Positions 45,130-54,284 of a stretch of DNA of 64,000 nucleotides are shown here, piece after piece; the stretch's first letter is position 1; the number at the start of each line of letters is the position of its first letter. The DNA is taken from NCBI RefSeq assembly GCF_010983895.1, contig NZ_CP048836.1, positions 124,001-188,000 of the forward strand, written 5' to 3'. The DNA is from Nitrogeniibacter mangrovi. GTDB lineage: Bacteria; Pseudomonadota; Gammaproteobacteria; Burkholderiales; Rhodocyclaceae. A program made the translations under genes and the position numbers. The notes under the pieces are model-generated. The model worked only from the letters and a program-made list of their open reading frames with translations. It had not been told where the DNA came from and did no database searches.

Positions 45130-47457
45130 TCAGGTGCTCTGCGGCAGCGGGGTGGCCATGGCGCCGAGGCGCTTGCTGTGGCGCCGCAGCGCCAGCAGCA
45201 CCAGACCGATGCCGACCACGACGACGCCCACCCGGATCGACGAGCGCTCCGGGTGCTGGGCGAAGGTTGCCAGCTGGTAGTAGAGCGTCGCCAGACCGAA
45301 GGCCAGGCCGGTGGTCCAGACCGACACGAAGCAGGCCCAGCGGGGGCCCGCTTCCTGGTAGATGGCTGCCACGGTGGCGGTGCAGGGCATGTAGAGGAGA
45401 ATGAAGAGCAAATAGGCGAAGGCGCCAGCGGCACCGTTGAAGCGGCTGGCCATGGCACCGAAGGTGCCCACCGACACCGCCTGTTCGGCGGCCGCCGCGT
45501 CGTGGTCGGACAGGTCGCCCACGCCCACGCCGAGCGGATCGGCCCAGGCGCCCAGCGCCTTGGCCAGATTCACCGGAATGGTGGCGGCCGCGTCCTCGAG
45601 CCCCTGCCACAGGCTGAAGTCGGCCGGGGCGTTGGCATTGTCGGCGCTGTCGTCGGCCAGTGCGCTGTAGGCGGCGTCCAGGGTGCCGACCACGGCCTCC
45701 TTGGCGAGCACGCCGGTGACGATGCCCACGGTCGCCGGCCAGTTGTCTTCGTTCAGGCCCAGGGGGGCGAAGGCCGGGCTCACGGTGCGGCCGACGGCGG
45801 CAAGCACCGACTTGTCGATGTCCGTGTGGCCGAAGCGGCCGTCGGTGCCCACGCTGCCGAGTGCGGTGATGACCAGCACCATGGGCACGATCACGCGGCC
45901 GGCGCCGATGACGAAGCTCTTGAGCCGCGACCAGGTGTGGATGGCCACGCCGCGCACCGTGGGCAGGTGGTAGGGCGGCAGCTCCATGATGTAGGGCGCG
46001 CTCTCGCCGGCCAGCAGGGTGCGCTTGAGCGCCAGCCCGGTGACCACCGCCGCGGCGATGCCGATCAGGTAGAGCGCGAACACCACGTTCTGCGCGCCCT
46101 GGGGAAAGAAGGCGGCGGCGAACAGCACATACACCGGCAGGCGCGCGCCGCAGGACATGAAGGGCACCATGGCCATGGTCATGAGCCGGTCGCGCTTGCG
46201 CTCCAGGGTGCGGGTGGACATCACCGCCGGCACGTTGCAGCCGAAGCCGACGATGAGCGGCACGAAGGACTTGCCCGGCAGGCCCATCCAGTTCATGAGC
46301 CGGTCCATCACGAAGGCCGCGCGGGCCATGTAGCCGGAATCCTCGAGCACCGACAGGAACAGGTAGAGACAGGCGATGACGGGGATGAAGGTGGCCACCG
46401 TCTGGAGGCCGCCGCCGATGCCGTTGGCCACCAGCACGGTCAGCCAGACCGGCGCACCCAGCGCCGTCAAGGCGGCGCCCAGGCCGTCGACCAGCACGGT
46501 GCCCACCGCCTGATCGAAGAAGTCGATGAAGGCGCTGCCGATGTTGATGGTGAACATGAACATCAGGTACATCACCGCCAGGAAGATGGGGATGCCCAGC
46601 GCCCGGTTGAGCACCACCCGGTCGATCCGCTCGGTGGTGTCGCGGGCCACCTCGCCGATCACCCGCACGGTGTTGCCGGCGATGGTGTTGGCGAGGCTGT
46701 AGCGGGCGTCGGCCACGAGGATGTCTACGTCGTCGGCCAGATCGGCCTGCAGCGCCGCCGCCTGGCGCGCCGCCTCGGCGCCCACCGCCTGCCGGGCCAG
46801 GTCGTCGCCCTCGAGCAGGCGCACCGCCAGCCAGTGGGGCGCCACGCGCTCGCGCGCGGCGGCCTCGGTCAGTTGCGGGCTCAGCTGGGCGATGGCGGTG
46901 GCCAGCGTCGCCTCGTAGGTGACGCTCGCATGGGAGCGCGGGGAGGTGGCCAGGGCCAGATCGACGGCCTTGCGCAGGCCGGCGATGCCCTCGCCCTGGG
47001 CGGCGCTGGCCATCACCACCGGGCAGCCCAGCGCGGCCTCGAGTGCCCTGGGGTCGATGGCCAGGCCCTTGGCCTCGGCCACGTCCACCATGTTGAGCAC
47101 CACCAGCAGGGGCACGCCCATCTCGGCCAGCTCGATGGTCAGGTACAGATTGCGTTCCAGGTTGGCCGCATCGACGATGTTGACGATCAGCGCTGCCTGA
47201 TTGGTGTGGATGTAGTCGCGCGCCAGCTTCTCGTCGAGCGACACCTCGCCGTCGACCACGTCCAGCGAATAGGTGCCGGGCAGGTCCACCACCTCGACGC
47301 GGTGGCCGGCATGGGTGTACTCGCCATGCTTGCGCTCCACCGTCACCCCGGGCCAGTTGCCCACGTGCTGGCGCGCGCCGGTGAGCGCGTTGAAGACCGT
47401 GGTCTTGCCGCAGTTGGGATTGCCGACCAGCGCGATGGTGCTGTGAGCCTGCATCAA
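45130..47457 (-). CDS. feoB: Ferrous iron transporter FeoB
   Basis: The 775-residue protein has an N-terminal G domain with GNPNCGKTT (G1), DLPGTYSL (G3) and LNMVDVAEA (G4), a helical GDI region and two Gate domains (ALGIPIFLAVMYLMFMF, PLIVGFGCNVPAVMSTRTLE). It imports Fe2+ across the inner membrane using GTP or ATP hydrolysis. The start overlaps feoA by four bases. It is about the standard length. Regulation by Fur is likely from the upstream box. Confidence 0.95.
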   Translation of the reverse strand: MMQAHSTIALVGNPNCGKTTVFNALTGARQHVGNWPGVTVERKHGEYTHAGHRVEVVDLPGTYSLDVVDGEVSLDEKLARDYIHTNQAALIVNIVDAANLERNLYLTIELAEMGVPLLVVLNMVDVAEAKGLAIDPRALEAALGCPVVMASAAQGEGIAGLRKAVDLALATSPRSHASVTYEATLATAIAQLSPQLTEAAARERVAPHWLAVRLLEGDDLARQAVGAEAARQAAALQADLADDVDILVADARYSLANTIAGNTVRVIGEVARDTTERIDRVVLNRALGIPIFLAVMYLMFMFTINIGSAFIDFFDQAVGTVLVDGLGAALTALGAPVWLTVLVANGIGGGLQTVATFIPVIACLYLFLSVLEDSGYMARAAFVMDRLMNWMGLPGKSFVPLIVGFGCNVPAVMSTRTLERKRDRLMTMAMVPFMSCGARLPVYVLFAAAFFPQGAQNVVFALYLIGIAAAVVTGLALKRTLLAGESAPYIMELPPYHLPTVRGVAIHTWSRLKSFVIGAGRVIVPMVLVITALGSVGTDGRFGHTDIDKSVLAAVGRTVSPAFAPLGLNEDNWPATVGIVTGVLAKEAVVGTLDAAYSALADDSADNANAPADFSLWQGLEDAAATIPVNLAKALGAWADPLGVGVGDLSDHDAAAAEQAVSVGTFGAMASRFNGAAGAFAYLLFILLYMPCTATVAAIYQEAGPRWACFVSVWTTGLAFGLATLYYQLATFAQHPERSSIRVGVVVVGIGLVLLALRRHSKRLGAMATPLPQST

Positions 47458-47699
47458 ATCTTCTCCACCTCGAGCGCGTCCGCCTCGTCCTTGCGCAGCG
47501 ACAGCGCCGAGCCGCGCACGCGAATCTCCACCGGATCGCCCATGGGCGCCACCCGCACCACCGTGATCGGTGTGCCCGGCGTCAGACCCATGGACAGCAG
47601 CTTGCGCCGGTAGGCCTTGCCGGTGGGGTTGAAGCCGGCGATGGTCGCCCGGTCTCCAACCGCGAGGTGTTTGAGCATCATGGTGAGGTCGCGGTTCAT
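47454..47699 (-). CDS. feoA: Ferrous iron transport protein FeoA
   Basis: This 81-residue SH3-like protein has LKHLAVGDRATIAGF and RRKLLSMGLTPGTPITVVRV, both classic for FeoA, which interacts with FeoB. ATG 47699 was chosen; TTG 47714 or ATG 47681 are possible and no start has a strong ribosome-binding site. It is the first gene of feoABC. Confidence 0.92.
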   Translation of the reverse strand: MNRDLTMMLKHLAVGDRATIAGFNPTGKAYRRKLLSMGLTPGTPITVVRVAPMGDPVEIRVRGSALSLRKDEADALEVEKI

Positions 47700-47719
47700 C
47701 GCATCAGTCGCCAAGCATT

Positions 47720-47743
47720 GTAAGTGAAAACTATTCCCATTTG
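47720..47743 (-). promoter_or_regulatory. Fur-box-like site upstream of feoA
   Basis: The minus strand reads AAATGGGAATAGTTTTCACT, similar to Fur boxes built of GATAAT/ATTATC-like halves (here GGGAATA-G-TTTTCAC). It lies about 20 bases upstream of feoA, where Fur would block transcription under iron-replete conditions. Confidence 0.55.
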
Positions 47744-48076
47744 TCTTCGCATCACTTGCGCTGCGTCAATCTTTCGGCGTTTTTGGGGCGAACGCTCACA
47801 GGTGTCACGCAAGAACGGGGCCATGGCCCGGCCCCGATGGACGCGACCGACCGGCATGGCGAAAACGAGCAGGCCCGGCGCGGGTTTCGCCCAGGCAGGC
47901 GCGTCGGTCCGGCGGACGGCGCACCGTGTCGGATTCCCGCCCAACTGTCGCAACCCGGCCGTGGGCGCCGCGCCCGGCTTCTCGCGGCGCCCGGATCGGT
48001 CCACACTGACCGTCCATGCACCCGGGGCGGACAGGCGCGCTGGCGCGAAACGCCCCGATACCCGGTAGCCCGCCTC

Positions 48077-49312
48077 ATGTCTCGACCGACCCGACCCGAT
48101 CACGACGTCCTCCTCGCCGAAGGCGCCGCCCCCATCCGCCTGTGGACCCGGGGCGTGCCGGTGGAGGACGACGCCCGCCGCCAGCTCATCAACACCGCCC
48201 GCATGCCCTTCATCTACAGGCACCTGGCGGTGATGCCCGATGTGCACCTGGGCAAGGGTTCCACCATCGGCAGCGTCATCCCCACCCGCGGCGCCATCAT
48301 CCCCGCCGCGGTGGGCGTGGACATCGGCTGCGGCATGATGGCCGCGCGCACCACGCTCACCGCCGCCGACCTGCCGGACCACCTGCACGGCCTGCGCAGC
48401 GCCATCGAGGCGGCCGTGCCGCACGGGCGCAGCCTGAGCCGCGGCAAGCGCGACCCGGGCAGCTGGGGCCGTCCTCCGGCGTTGGTGGACGTCTACTGGA
48501 AAGCCCTGCTGCCCGGTTTCCGCCGCCTCGTCGACAAAGCCCCCCGCCTGGAGAAGACCAACCACCACACCCACCTGGGCACGCTCGGCACCGGCAACCA
48601 CTTCATCGAGGTCTGCCTGGACGAAGCCGACCGCGTGTGGTTCATGCTCCACTCCGGCTCCCGCGGCGTCGGCAACGCCATCGGCCGCCACTACATCGAA
48701 CTGGCCCAGGCCGACATGCGCCAGCACCTCGCCAACCTGCCGGATCGCGACCTGGCCTATTTCGAGGAAGGTTCAACGCACTTCGACGACTACGTCGAAG
48801 CCGTCGGCTGGGCGCAGGACTACGCCCGCAAGAACCGCGAATTCATGATGGCCCAGGTGGTCGGCGCCGCCCGCGCGGTGATCGCCAAGCCCTTCGAGGC
48901 CGACGTCGAGGCCGTCAACTGCCACCACAACTACGTGCAGCGCGAGACCCATTTCGGCGCCGAGGTGCTGGTCACCCGCAAGGGCGCGGTCTCGGCGCAG
49001 AAAGGCCAGCTCGGCATCATCCCCGGCTCCATGGGCGCGAAGAGCTACATCGTGCGCGGCAAGGGCAACCCGGAAAGCTTCTGCTCCTGCAGTCACGGCG
49101 CCGGGCGCACCATGAGCCGCACCGCCGCGAAGAAGCGCTTCACGGTGGCGGACCAGATCCGCGCCACCGAGGGCGTGGAATGCCGCAAGGATGCGGAAGT
49201 GATTGACGAAATCCCGATGGCGTACAAGGATATCGACGCCGTCATGGCCGCGCAGGACGCGCTGGTGGAGGTGGTGCACACCTTGCGGCAGGTGGTTTGT
49301 GTGAAGGGGTGA
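48077..49312 (+). CDS. rtcB: RNA ligase RtcB
   Basis: The 411-residue ligase joins RNA 2',3'-cyclic phosphate (or 3'-phosphate) to 5'-hydroxyl ends. GVDIGCGMMAARTT holds the metal-binding Cys, HHNYVQRE and HTHLGTLGTGNHF supply further metal ligands, and the GTP-accepting His is in CSHGAGRTMSR (residue 340). It is slightly shorter than the Escherichia coli enzyme. ATG 48077 is chosen; the upstream open frame is non-coding in character. There is no rtcA, archease or RtcR regulator nearby. A GTGA overlap links it to a membrane protein gene downstream. Confidence 0.92.
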   Translation: MSRPTRPDHDVLLAEGAAPIRLWTRGVPVEDDARRQLINTARMPFIYRHLAVMPDVHLGKGSTIGSVIPTRGAIIPAAVGVDIGCGMMAARTTLTAADLPDHLHGLRSAIEAAVPHGRSLSRGKRDPGSWGRPPALVDVYWKALLPGFRRLVDKAPRLEKTNHHTHLGTLGTGNHFIEVCLDEADRVWFMLHSGSRGVGNAIGRHYIELAQADMRQHLANLPDRDLAYFEEGSTHFDDYVEAVGWAQDYARKNREFMMAQVVGAARAVIAKPFEADVEAVNCHHNYVQRETHFGAEVLVTRKGAVSAQKGQLGIIPGSMGAKSYIVRGKGNPESFCSCSHGAGRTMSRTAAKKRFTVADQIRATEGVECRKDAEVIDEIPMAYKDIDAVMAAQDALVEVVHTLRQVVCVKG

Positions 49313-49806
49313 AGATCGTGCAAAGACAGGCTGTTTCCAGTGCTCTGGCGGGGGCTGTGGTCGCCGTCATCCTCATCGCATCGCCGCTGCTCGGCGCTGT
49401 CCTCGATCTGGCGCGGAGCATGTTCGGAATTGCGGTTCGCAACGGAGCATTCCATCCCATTGGTGAGCTGTTTCCTGACGCATACGCCTTCATCGTTCAT
49501 GGCATCGGCAGTATCGTGCTGCCCGCCTCGATGTTGGCGGGCATTGGGGCCGCTTCATTGCTCGTTTGCCGACGCGTCGGCGCGTCGAGAGCGGCGTTGT
49601 TGTCGGGATTTATGTTGGCTCCGGCCTTGGCTGCGACGCATATCGCCGTTGGCGTGTTTCATGCAGCGCAGGCCACGCATCTTCCGGTCGGTGTGCTCGC
49701 GCGACCGTGGGCGGCGTTCTCGCTCATGCTGGCCAGCACCTTCATTGGCGCATGTCTGATGGTGATGGTGGCTGAGTGCTGTGCGCGTCGTCGATCTGCC
49801 CGATAA
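49309..49806 (+). CDS. Hypothetical membrane protein
   Basis: The 165-residue product has about four hydrophobic segments (SSALAGAVVAVILIASPLL, GIGSIVLPASMLAGIGAASLL, RAALLSGFMLAPALAATHI, FSLMLASTFIGACLMVMVA). I do not recognise the family. GTG 49309 overlaps the rtcB stop; GTG 49318 is an alternative. The base composition is less GC-rich than rtcB. Whether it has any link to RNA repair is unknown. Confidence 0.55.
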   Translation: MKIVQRQAVSSALAGAVVAVILIASPLLGAVLDLARSMFGIAVRNGAFHPIGELFPDAYAFIVHGIGSIVLPASMLAGIGAASLLVCRRVGASRAALLSGFMLAPALAATHIAVGVFHAAQATHLPVGVLARPWAAFSLMLASTFIGACLMVMVAECCARRRSAR

Positions 49807-50005
49807 GGGCATCATTCCGTGTCGGGCGCGGTGACTAACGAGCAAGGCGTCGCATGCCTCACCCGATGTCGCAGCAAGTAGCCCGGCCGAGGGCCGCAGG
49901 CCCGACGCCGGGATTTCGTCGTGACCCGGACGCCACGGTTTCCATGAAGGTCCCGGTCGATCAACTCTCCTGCGACGTCCGGCATCGGGCGTGAAGCGCG
50001 AACGC

Positions 50006-50674
50006 TCACTTCGCGTGATGCACGAACGGCGCGTCCGCGCCCCACAGCGCCTGCACCCGCGCATCCCGTCCGCAGGCCTTACGGTAGAACGCGTAGGCCT
50101 CGGCCTTGGTCTTGAAACCACGGCGGGTGAACACGAGGTCGTCCTTCTTGTAGTAGTCCTGGTGGTAGGCCTCGGCGGGGTAGAAGGGGCCGGCGTCGAG
50201 GATGCGGGTGACGATGGGCTGGCCGAGGGCCTTCTGCGCGGCGTCGCGTTCGGCCTCGGCGGTGGCGCGTTCCCGGGGGTCGTGGACGAAGATCGCGGTG
50301 CGGTAGGTGTCGCCGCGGTCGCAGAACTGGCCGCCGGCGTCGGTGGGGTCGATGCCGCGGAAGAACAGGTGCAGCAGGCGGGCCTCGCCGACCACGTCGG
50401 CATCGTAGGTGATCTTCACCGCTTCATAGTGGCCGGTGCCGCCACGGGAGACCTGCTTGTAGGTGGGATCGACGGTGTGTCCGCCGGTGAAGCCGGAGAC
50501 GGCCTCGATCACGCCGGGCACGGATTCGAAGTCCGATTCGACGCACCAGAAGCAGCCGCCGGCGACGGTGAGGCTGCGCAGGTCCTTCGCGCCGGCGTGG
50601 ATGGGGGCGCCGAGGCCGGCGAGGGCGCAGGCGGTGATCAGGGCGAGGCGGTGCAGGGGGGCGAGCGATTTCAT
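50006..50674 (-). CDS. msrA: Peptide-methionine (S)-S-oxide reductase MsrA, exported
   Basis: The 222-residue protein has a signal-like N-terminus ([18 protein letters not shown]) and the MsrA active site GGCFWC with catalytic Cys41 and a second Cys at 44; [18 protein letters not shown] and [11 protein letters not shown] are conserved. It repairs methionine-S-sulfoxide in periplasmic proteins. Start ATG 50674 was chosen for the signal peptide. It is a single-gene unit, divergent from a membrane protein gene. Confidence 0.92.
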   Translation of the reverse strand: MKSLAPLHRLALITACALAGLGAPIHAGAKDLRSLTVAGGCFWCVESDFESVPGVIEAVSGFTGGHTVDPTYKQVSRGGTGHYEAVKITYDADVVGEARLLHLFFRGIDPTDAGGQFCDRGDTYRTAIFVHDPRERATAEAERDAAQKALGQPIVTRILDAGPFYPAEAYHQDYYKKDDLVFTRRGFKTKAEAYAFYRKACGRDARVQALWGADAPFVHHAK

Positions 50675-50816
50675 GGGCGGGTGTGCTCCGGTGACTCCAC
50701 ATACCATCTGACCGTGCGCGGCCCCCGACTCTTACGCGCCGCCTGGCGGCCGGCCGGCCTTGCCTCATGGGCGCATTGTCGGCGATGCTCGGGTGGCGCG
50801 CTTACAGGGGATTCCG

Positions 50817-51248
50817 ATGGATGACTTCGTCCTGCACTCGTCCTGGTTCTTCGGGCTGATTTGCGTGTCCGGCGTGGCCGGGGCGGTGGGCTCGTTCCTG
50901 GTCTTCGTGGCGCTCGACTGGCTGGTGCGGGCGAAATCGCCGATCGTGTGCCGGGAGTTCGTGTTCTCGGGGCTGCTCACCGGCATTGCCGAGCGCTTCT
51001 TCTTCACCCTCGCGATCGGCCTGTTCGGCGCGGGCGGCATCGCACCCGCAGCGGTGGGTTGGGTGGCCATCAAGGGCCAGGTGCACTACAAGATTTTTTC
51101 CGAGGCGGGGACGGCGGATCTGTCGCGGGCCTATCTCGGCCTGATGGCGTCGCTGGCCTCCTTGAGCTTTGCCCTGGTGGGCGGCTACGCCTGGGCGCAG
51201 CACGTCACCGTGGCACGGCTGATTGCGTTCCTCGCCGGCGGAGTCTGA
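50817..51248 (+). CDS. Hypothetical membrane protein
   Basis: The 143-residue protein has three to four hydrophobic segments (FFGLICVSGVAGAVGSFLVF, FFFTLAIGLFGAGGIAPAAV, LGLMASLASLSFALVGGY). I do not recognise it. The ATG is preceded by ACAGGGG. It is followed by an intrinsic terminator, which indicates a monocistronic gene. Confidence 0.65.
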   Translation: MDDFVLHSSWFFGLICVSGVAGAVGSFLVFVALDWLVRAKSPIVCREFVFSGLLTGIAERFFFTLAIGLFGAGGIAPAAVGWVAIKGQVHYKIFSEAGTADLSRAYLGLMASLASLSFALVGGYAWAQHVTVARLIAFLAGGV

Positions 51249-51263
51249 TGCCCGACCATGAAA

Positions 51264-51294
51264 AACGGCGGCCGAAGGCCGCCGTTCGCTTTTT
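51264..51294. terminator. Intrinsic terminator
   Basis: AACGGCGGCC-GAA-GGCCGCCGTT followed by CGCTTTTT. It serves the plus-strand membrane protein gene and, with an A-rich run on the other side (AAAAA), the convergent PEP-CTERM gene. Confidence 0.9.
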
Positions 51295-51306
51295 GTATCG
51301 TGCGCG

Positions 51307-52086
51307 TCAGCGCTGACGCCGGGCGCGTGCCGCCAGACCCAGCAGGCCGAGGCCGGCGAGCACCAGGGTGCCCGGTTCCGGCACGTTGTTGCTGGGCGGG
51401 AAGACCTCGGCGGCGGTGCCCTGTACGCCCACGGTGAAGCCGTTCCAGTATTCGTTGGAGGCGCTGTCCCAGGTGAGGGTGTCGAAGGCGCCGGTGAACT
51501 GGATCACGCCGTGCGGCTCGGTGCCGCCCACGTTGGAACTGTTGAGCGCGTACAGGAAGTCGCCGTTGCCCAGGTCGTACACCACCTTGGTGACGCCGCC
51601 GCAGCCCCAGTAGCCGCAGGCGTTGCCGTCTTCGCCGCCGACGCTGAGGATGTTGAAGTCCTGGTTGAGGAAGGCGTAGCCGTTGCCGTTCAGGCTCACG
51701 AAGGCGAACACCGGGTTGGCGATGGTCTGGGAGAACTGCAGCGTCTGGCTGCCGGCGCGGCTCAGGGCGACGATGTCGGTGCCGGTGGGGCTGTTGTCCA
51801 CCACGCTGCTGGTGTAGGGCGAGATGGTGTCGTCACGGCCGCTGTGGCCGTTCTGGTAGTAGTCGATACCGCCGCTGGGCTGGTAGAAGCCGATGCCGTT
51901 GGCGTTGGTGTAGGTGACCGTCACCGATGAGCTCGAGGTGGTGATGGTGCCCTGGCCCTGGAAGCCGGTGCCCGGGTCCATGTCGGTGCCGGTCCAGTCG
52001 GTCCAGTAGATCGGGGCGGCCGAGGCGATGCCGCTGAAGAGCAGGGCGATCAGCCCCACGAGTGCCTTGCGATTCGATGTGATCAT
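51307..52086 (-). CDS. PEP-CTERM sorting domain protein
   Basis: The 259-residue secreted protein has a signal peptide (MITSNRKALVGLIALLFSGIASAA) and the C-terminal sorting signal VPEPGTLVLAGLGLLGLAAR plus an Arg-rich end. This tail is recognised by exosortase (EpsH-like) systems that export surface or biofilm proteins. The body is rich in Gly, Ser, Asn and Thr, like many beta-structured extracellular proteins. No exosortase gene is in this window. Confidence 0.9.
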   Translation of the reverse strand: MITSNRKALVGLIALLFSGIASAAPIYWTDWTGTDMDPGTGFQGQGTITTSSSSVTVTYTNANGIGFYQPSGGIDYYQNGHSGRDDTISPYTSSVVDNSPTGTDIVALSRAGSQTLQFSQTIANPVFAFVSLNGNGYAFLNQDFNILSVGGEDGNACGYWGCGGVTKVVYDLGNGDFLYALNSSNVGGTEPHGVIQFTGAFDTLTWDSASNEYWNGFTVGVQGTAAEVFPPSNNVPEPGTLVLAGLGLLGLAARARRQR

Positions 52087-52381
52087 GACGGTTTCCGCTG
52101 CGTGCGTGATGAGGTGTCCGGGGGCGCACGGTGATGCCCGTCGCTGCGCCGCTGTCGGTCATGGTCTTGTGAAGCAAGCGTTGTGCCGATGTTGAGGATC
52201 TTAAAATAATAATAAAAATCAAAATGTTGGAGGATTTTCTTCGGCGCAATGGTGTCGAAGCGTAAGAAATTCCGACGCCCGGGACTTGGGCGTCACCCGG
52301 GATCGCGGCTTCGTGGCGCGCGTCGGGCGGACCACTCGGGCTAGGATGCGGCCTTCGGACTCTTGGAAAGACATTGCGCCC
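52087..52381. promoter_or_regulatory. AT-rich divergent intergenic region
   Basis: This is a stretch of nearly 300 bases without a gene. The part around 52200-52240 is strongly AT-rich (TTAAAATAATAATAAAAATC) and should hold the promoter of the minus-strand PEP-CTERM gene. No clear operator palindrome is seen. Confidence 0.4.
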
Positions 52382-53488
52382 ATGACCCCCACCGCGACCG
52401 ACGCCGAGGCCGGACAGGCCGTCTATTCACGGCGCACCCTGTTGGTGTACGACCTGGTCGTCCTGGGGATCTCCAACCGTTTCATCTGGAAGTGTCCGAC
52501 CGCGCGGCTGCGAGCCCACTACGACCGTCATGTGAGCGCCAACCATCTGGACGTGGGGGTGGGGACGGGCTATTTCCTCGACCGCTGCCGCTTCCCCGTG
52601 GCCCGACCGCGGGTGGCGCTCATGGACATGAATGCCGAGTCGCTGGCTTTTGCCGCCGCACGCATCGCCCGTTATCGGCCGGAGCGCTACACGCACAACG
52701 TGCTGGCGCCCGTCGCGCAGCCGATCGAGGCGTTCGACTCGGTGGGGGTGAACTACCTGTTCCATTGCCTGCCCGGTTCGATGGAGCACAAGGCGGCGGC
52801 GCTCGATCACCTTCGGGCGATGATGACGCCTGGTGCGACGCTGTTCGGATCGACGATCCTGCACGATGGCGTGAGTCGGGGCCCGGCTGCGCGGCGCCTG
52901 ATGCGGTTCTACAACGGGCGCGGCATCTTCTCCAACACGCAGGACGACCTGGCGGGGCTGGTGACGGCCTTGCGCCAGCGCTTCGAGGCGGTTTCGGTGG
53001 AGGTGGCCGGCTGTGTCGCGCTGTTCTCCGGGCGTGTACCGTCGTCGGCCGCCGTGCCGTGCGTGTTGTGCTGCCCGGTGGAGGACGGCGCGGTGCGCGG
53101 ATCGGATGCCTGGGGCGCGGGGCACTTCGGTGCGCCGCGCGGGGCGCGTTCACACCGGGGCGTGGACCTGGTGGCGGTACCGGGGCAGCCGGTGTGCTCG
53201 CCGATCGATGCCGAGCTCGTCCGTCGCGCCGACCCCTACGACGACGATGCGGTGCTGACCGGCGTCCTGTTGCGCGGCGTCGGCGGCCACGCCGGGCTGG
53301 AGGTCAAGCTCTTCTACATGGACGTCGACCCGGCCCTGCTGGGCACCACGGTGCAGGCCGGGCAGAGGATCGGCGCGGTGCAATGCCTGCAACACCGTTA
53401 CCCGGGCATCACCAACCATGTGCATCTCGAGGTGGTCCGGGCGGGCGCCCCGGTCGATCCGAGGCCCCTGATCCCGACGCTGCGCTGA
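52382..53488 (+). CDS. Class I SAM-dependent methyltransferase fused to a LECT2-like M23 domain
   Basis: The 368-residue protein has two parts. Residues about 20-215 form a Rossmann methyltransferase with the SAM motif LDVGVGTGYF (residues 56-65) and an acidic motif near MDMNAES. Residues about 225-368 resemble the M23 (LytM) domain of vertebrate LECT2: HRGVD (258-262) and HVH (346-348) are the zinc ligands, and VKLFYMDV and YPGITNHVHLE follow the LECT2 pattern. M23 enzymes cut Gly-rich peptides or peptidoglycan crosslinks, but LECT2-like domains may only bind. No signal peptide is seen, so a cytoplasmic location for a peptidoglycan-type domain is puzzling. The frame is continuous and a sequencing fusion is unlikely. 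Confidence 0.83.
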   Translation: MTPTATDAEAGQAVYSRRTLLVYDLVVLGISNRFIWKCPTARLRAHYDRHVSANHLDVGVGTGYFLDRCRFPVARPRVALMDMNAESLAFAAARIARYRPERYTHNVLAPVAQPIEAFDSVGVNYLFHCLPGSMEHKAAALDHLRAMMTPGATLFGSTILHDGVSRGPAARRLMRFYNGRGIFSNTQDDLAGLVTALRQRFEAVSVEVAGCVALFSGRVPSSAAVPCVLCCPVEDGAVRGSDAWGAGHFGAPRGARSHRGVDLVAVPGQPVCSPIDAELVRRADPYDDDAVLTGVLLRGVGGHAGLEVKLFYMDVDPALLGTTVQAGQRIGAVQCLQHRYPGITNHVHLEVVRAGAPVDPRPLIPTLR

Positions 53489-53562
53489 GTCGGCAGTGCG
53501 CCCGGCCGGGGCGGCGCCCGTGCATCCGGCAGCAGGCGTCATCCATGTGAAACAAAAATATT

Positions 53563-53581
53563 ATTGAGACTGATTCGCATT
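53563..53581 (+). promoter_or_regulatory. Fur-box-like site upstream of ftrA
   Basis: ATTGAGACTGATTCGCATT matches the 19-base Fur-box layout (compare GATAATGATAATCATTATC) in the AT-rich stretch about 50-70 bases before the ftrA start. It would repress the whole ftrABCD operon when iron is plentiful. Confidence 0.6.
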
Positions 53582-53629
53582 TACGATATGATGCGTTCAG
53601 TCCAATCACCGCTGCATGGAGTCCGCCGA

Positions 53630-54169
53630 ATGTCGCTCGTTCGAAACACCCTGATTGTCGCTGCCCTGTCCGCCCCCCTGGCGGCCCAGGCCCTGGAGTA
53701 CCCCATCGGGGAACCGAAGGTGGTCAACGGCATGGAGGTCGCGGCTGTCTACTTGCAGCCGGTCGAGATGGCACCGGCGGGCATGATGCGCCCGGCGGCC
53801 GAATCGGACGTGCATCTGGAGGCCGACATCCATGCCGTGGCCGACAACCCCAACGGCTTTCCGGAAGGGTTCTGGATTCCCGACATGTGCATCAGGTACG
53901 AAGTGAGCAAGCATGGCTCGGAGCAGAAGGTCAGCGGCGATGCGATGGCCATGGTGGCCAGCGACGGGCCGCACTATGGCGACAACGTGAAGCTGATGGG
54001 GCCGGGCAAGTACACGCTCAAGTTCACCATCCAGCCGCCGGGCTGCAACCCGCACGCGCACTTCGGCCGCCACACCGACCGCGAGACCGGCGTGGCCGAA
54101 TGGTGGAAGCCGTTCACCGTGGAGTACGAATTCACCTACGTGGGCGTCGGCAAGAAAGGGGGCTATTGA
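53630..54169 (+). CDS. ftrA: Periplasmic iron-binding protein FtrA (P19/Tpd family)
   Basis: The 179-residue protein has a signal peptide (LVRNTLIVAALSAPLAAQA) and the P19-type fold with Met/His/Glu metal ligands in NGMEVAAVYLQPVEM and DVHLEADIHA, plus HFGRHTD near the C-terminus. It binds Cu/Fe in the periplasm and feeds iron to the FtrC permease. It is the first gene of ftrABCD. The same family is called P19 in Campylobacter and FetP in Escherichia coli. Confidence 0.88.
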   Translation: MSLVRNTLIVAALSAPLAAQALEYPIGEPKVVNGMEVAAVYLQPVEMAPAGMMRPAAESDVHLEADIHAVADNPNGFPEGFWIPDMCIRYEVSKHGSEQKVSGDAMAMVASDGPHYGDNVKLMGPGKYTLKFTIQPPGCNPHAHFGRHTDRETGVAEWWKPFTVEYEFTYVGVGKKGGY

Positions 54170-54284
54170 GCGTGTCCCCAGCCGCGGGCGTGCCGCTTCG
54201 ATGAGCGGCTCGCGCAAGCCCGATACCCTGGCCTCGTCCGGTTGCCGCCGGTGGGGCCTTTCGACTTTTTGACAGGACGACCGC

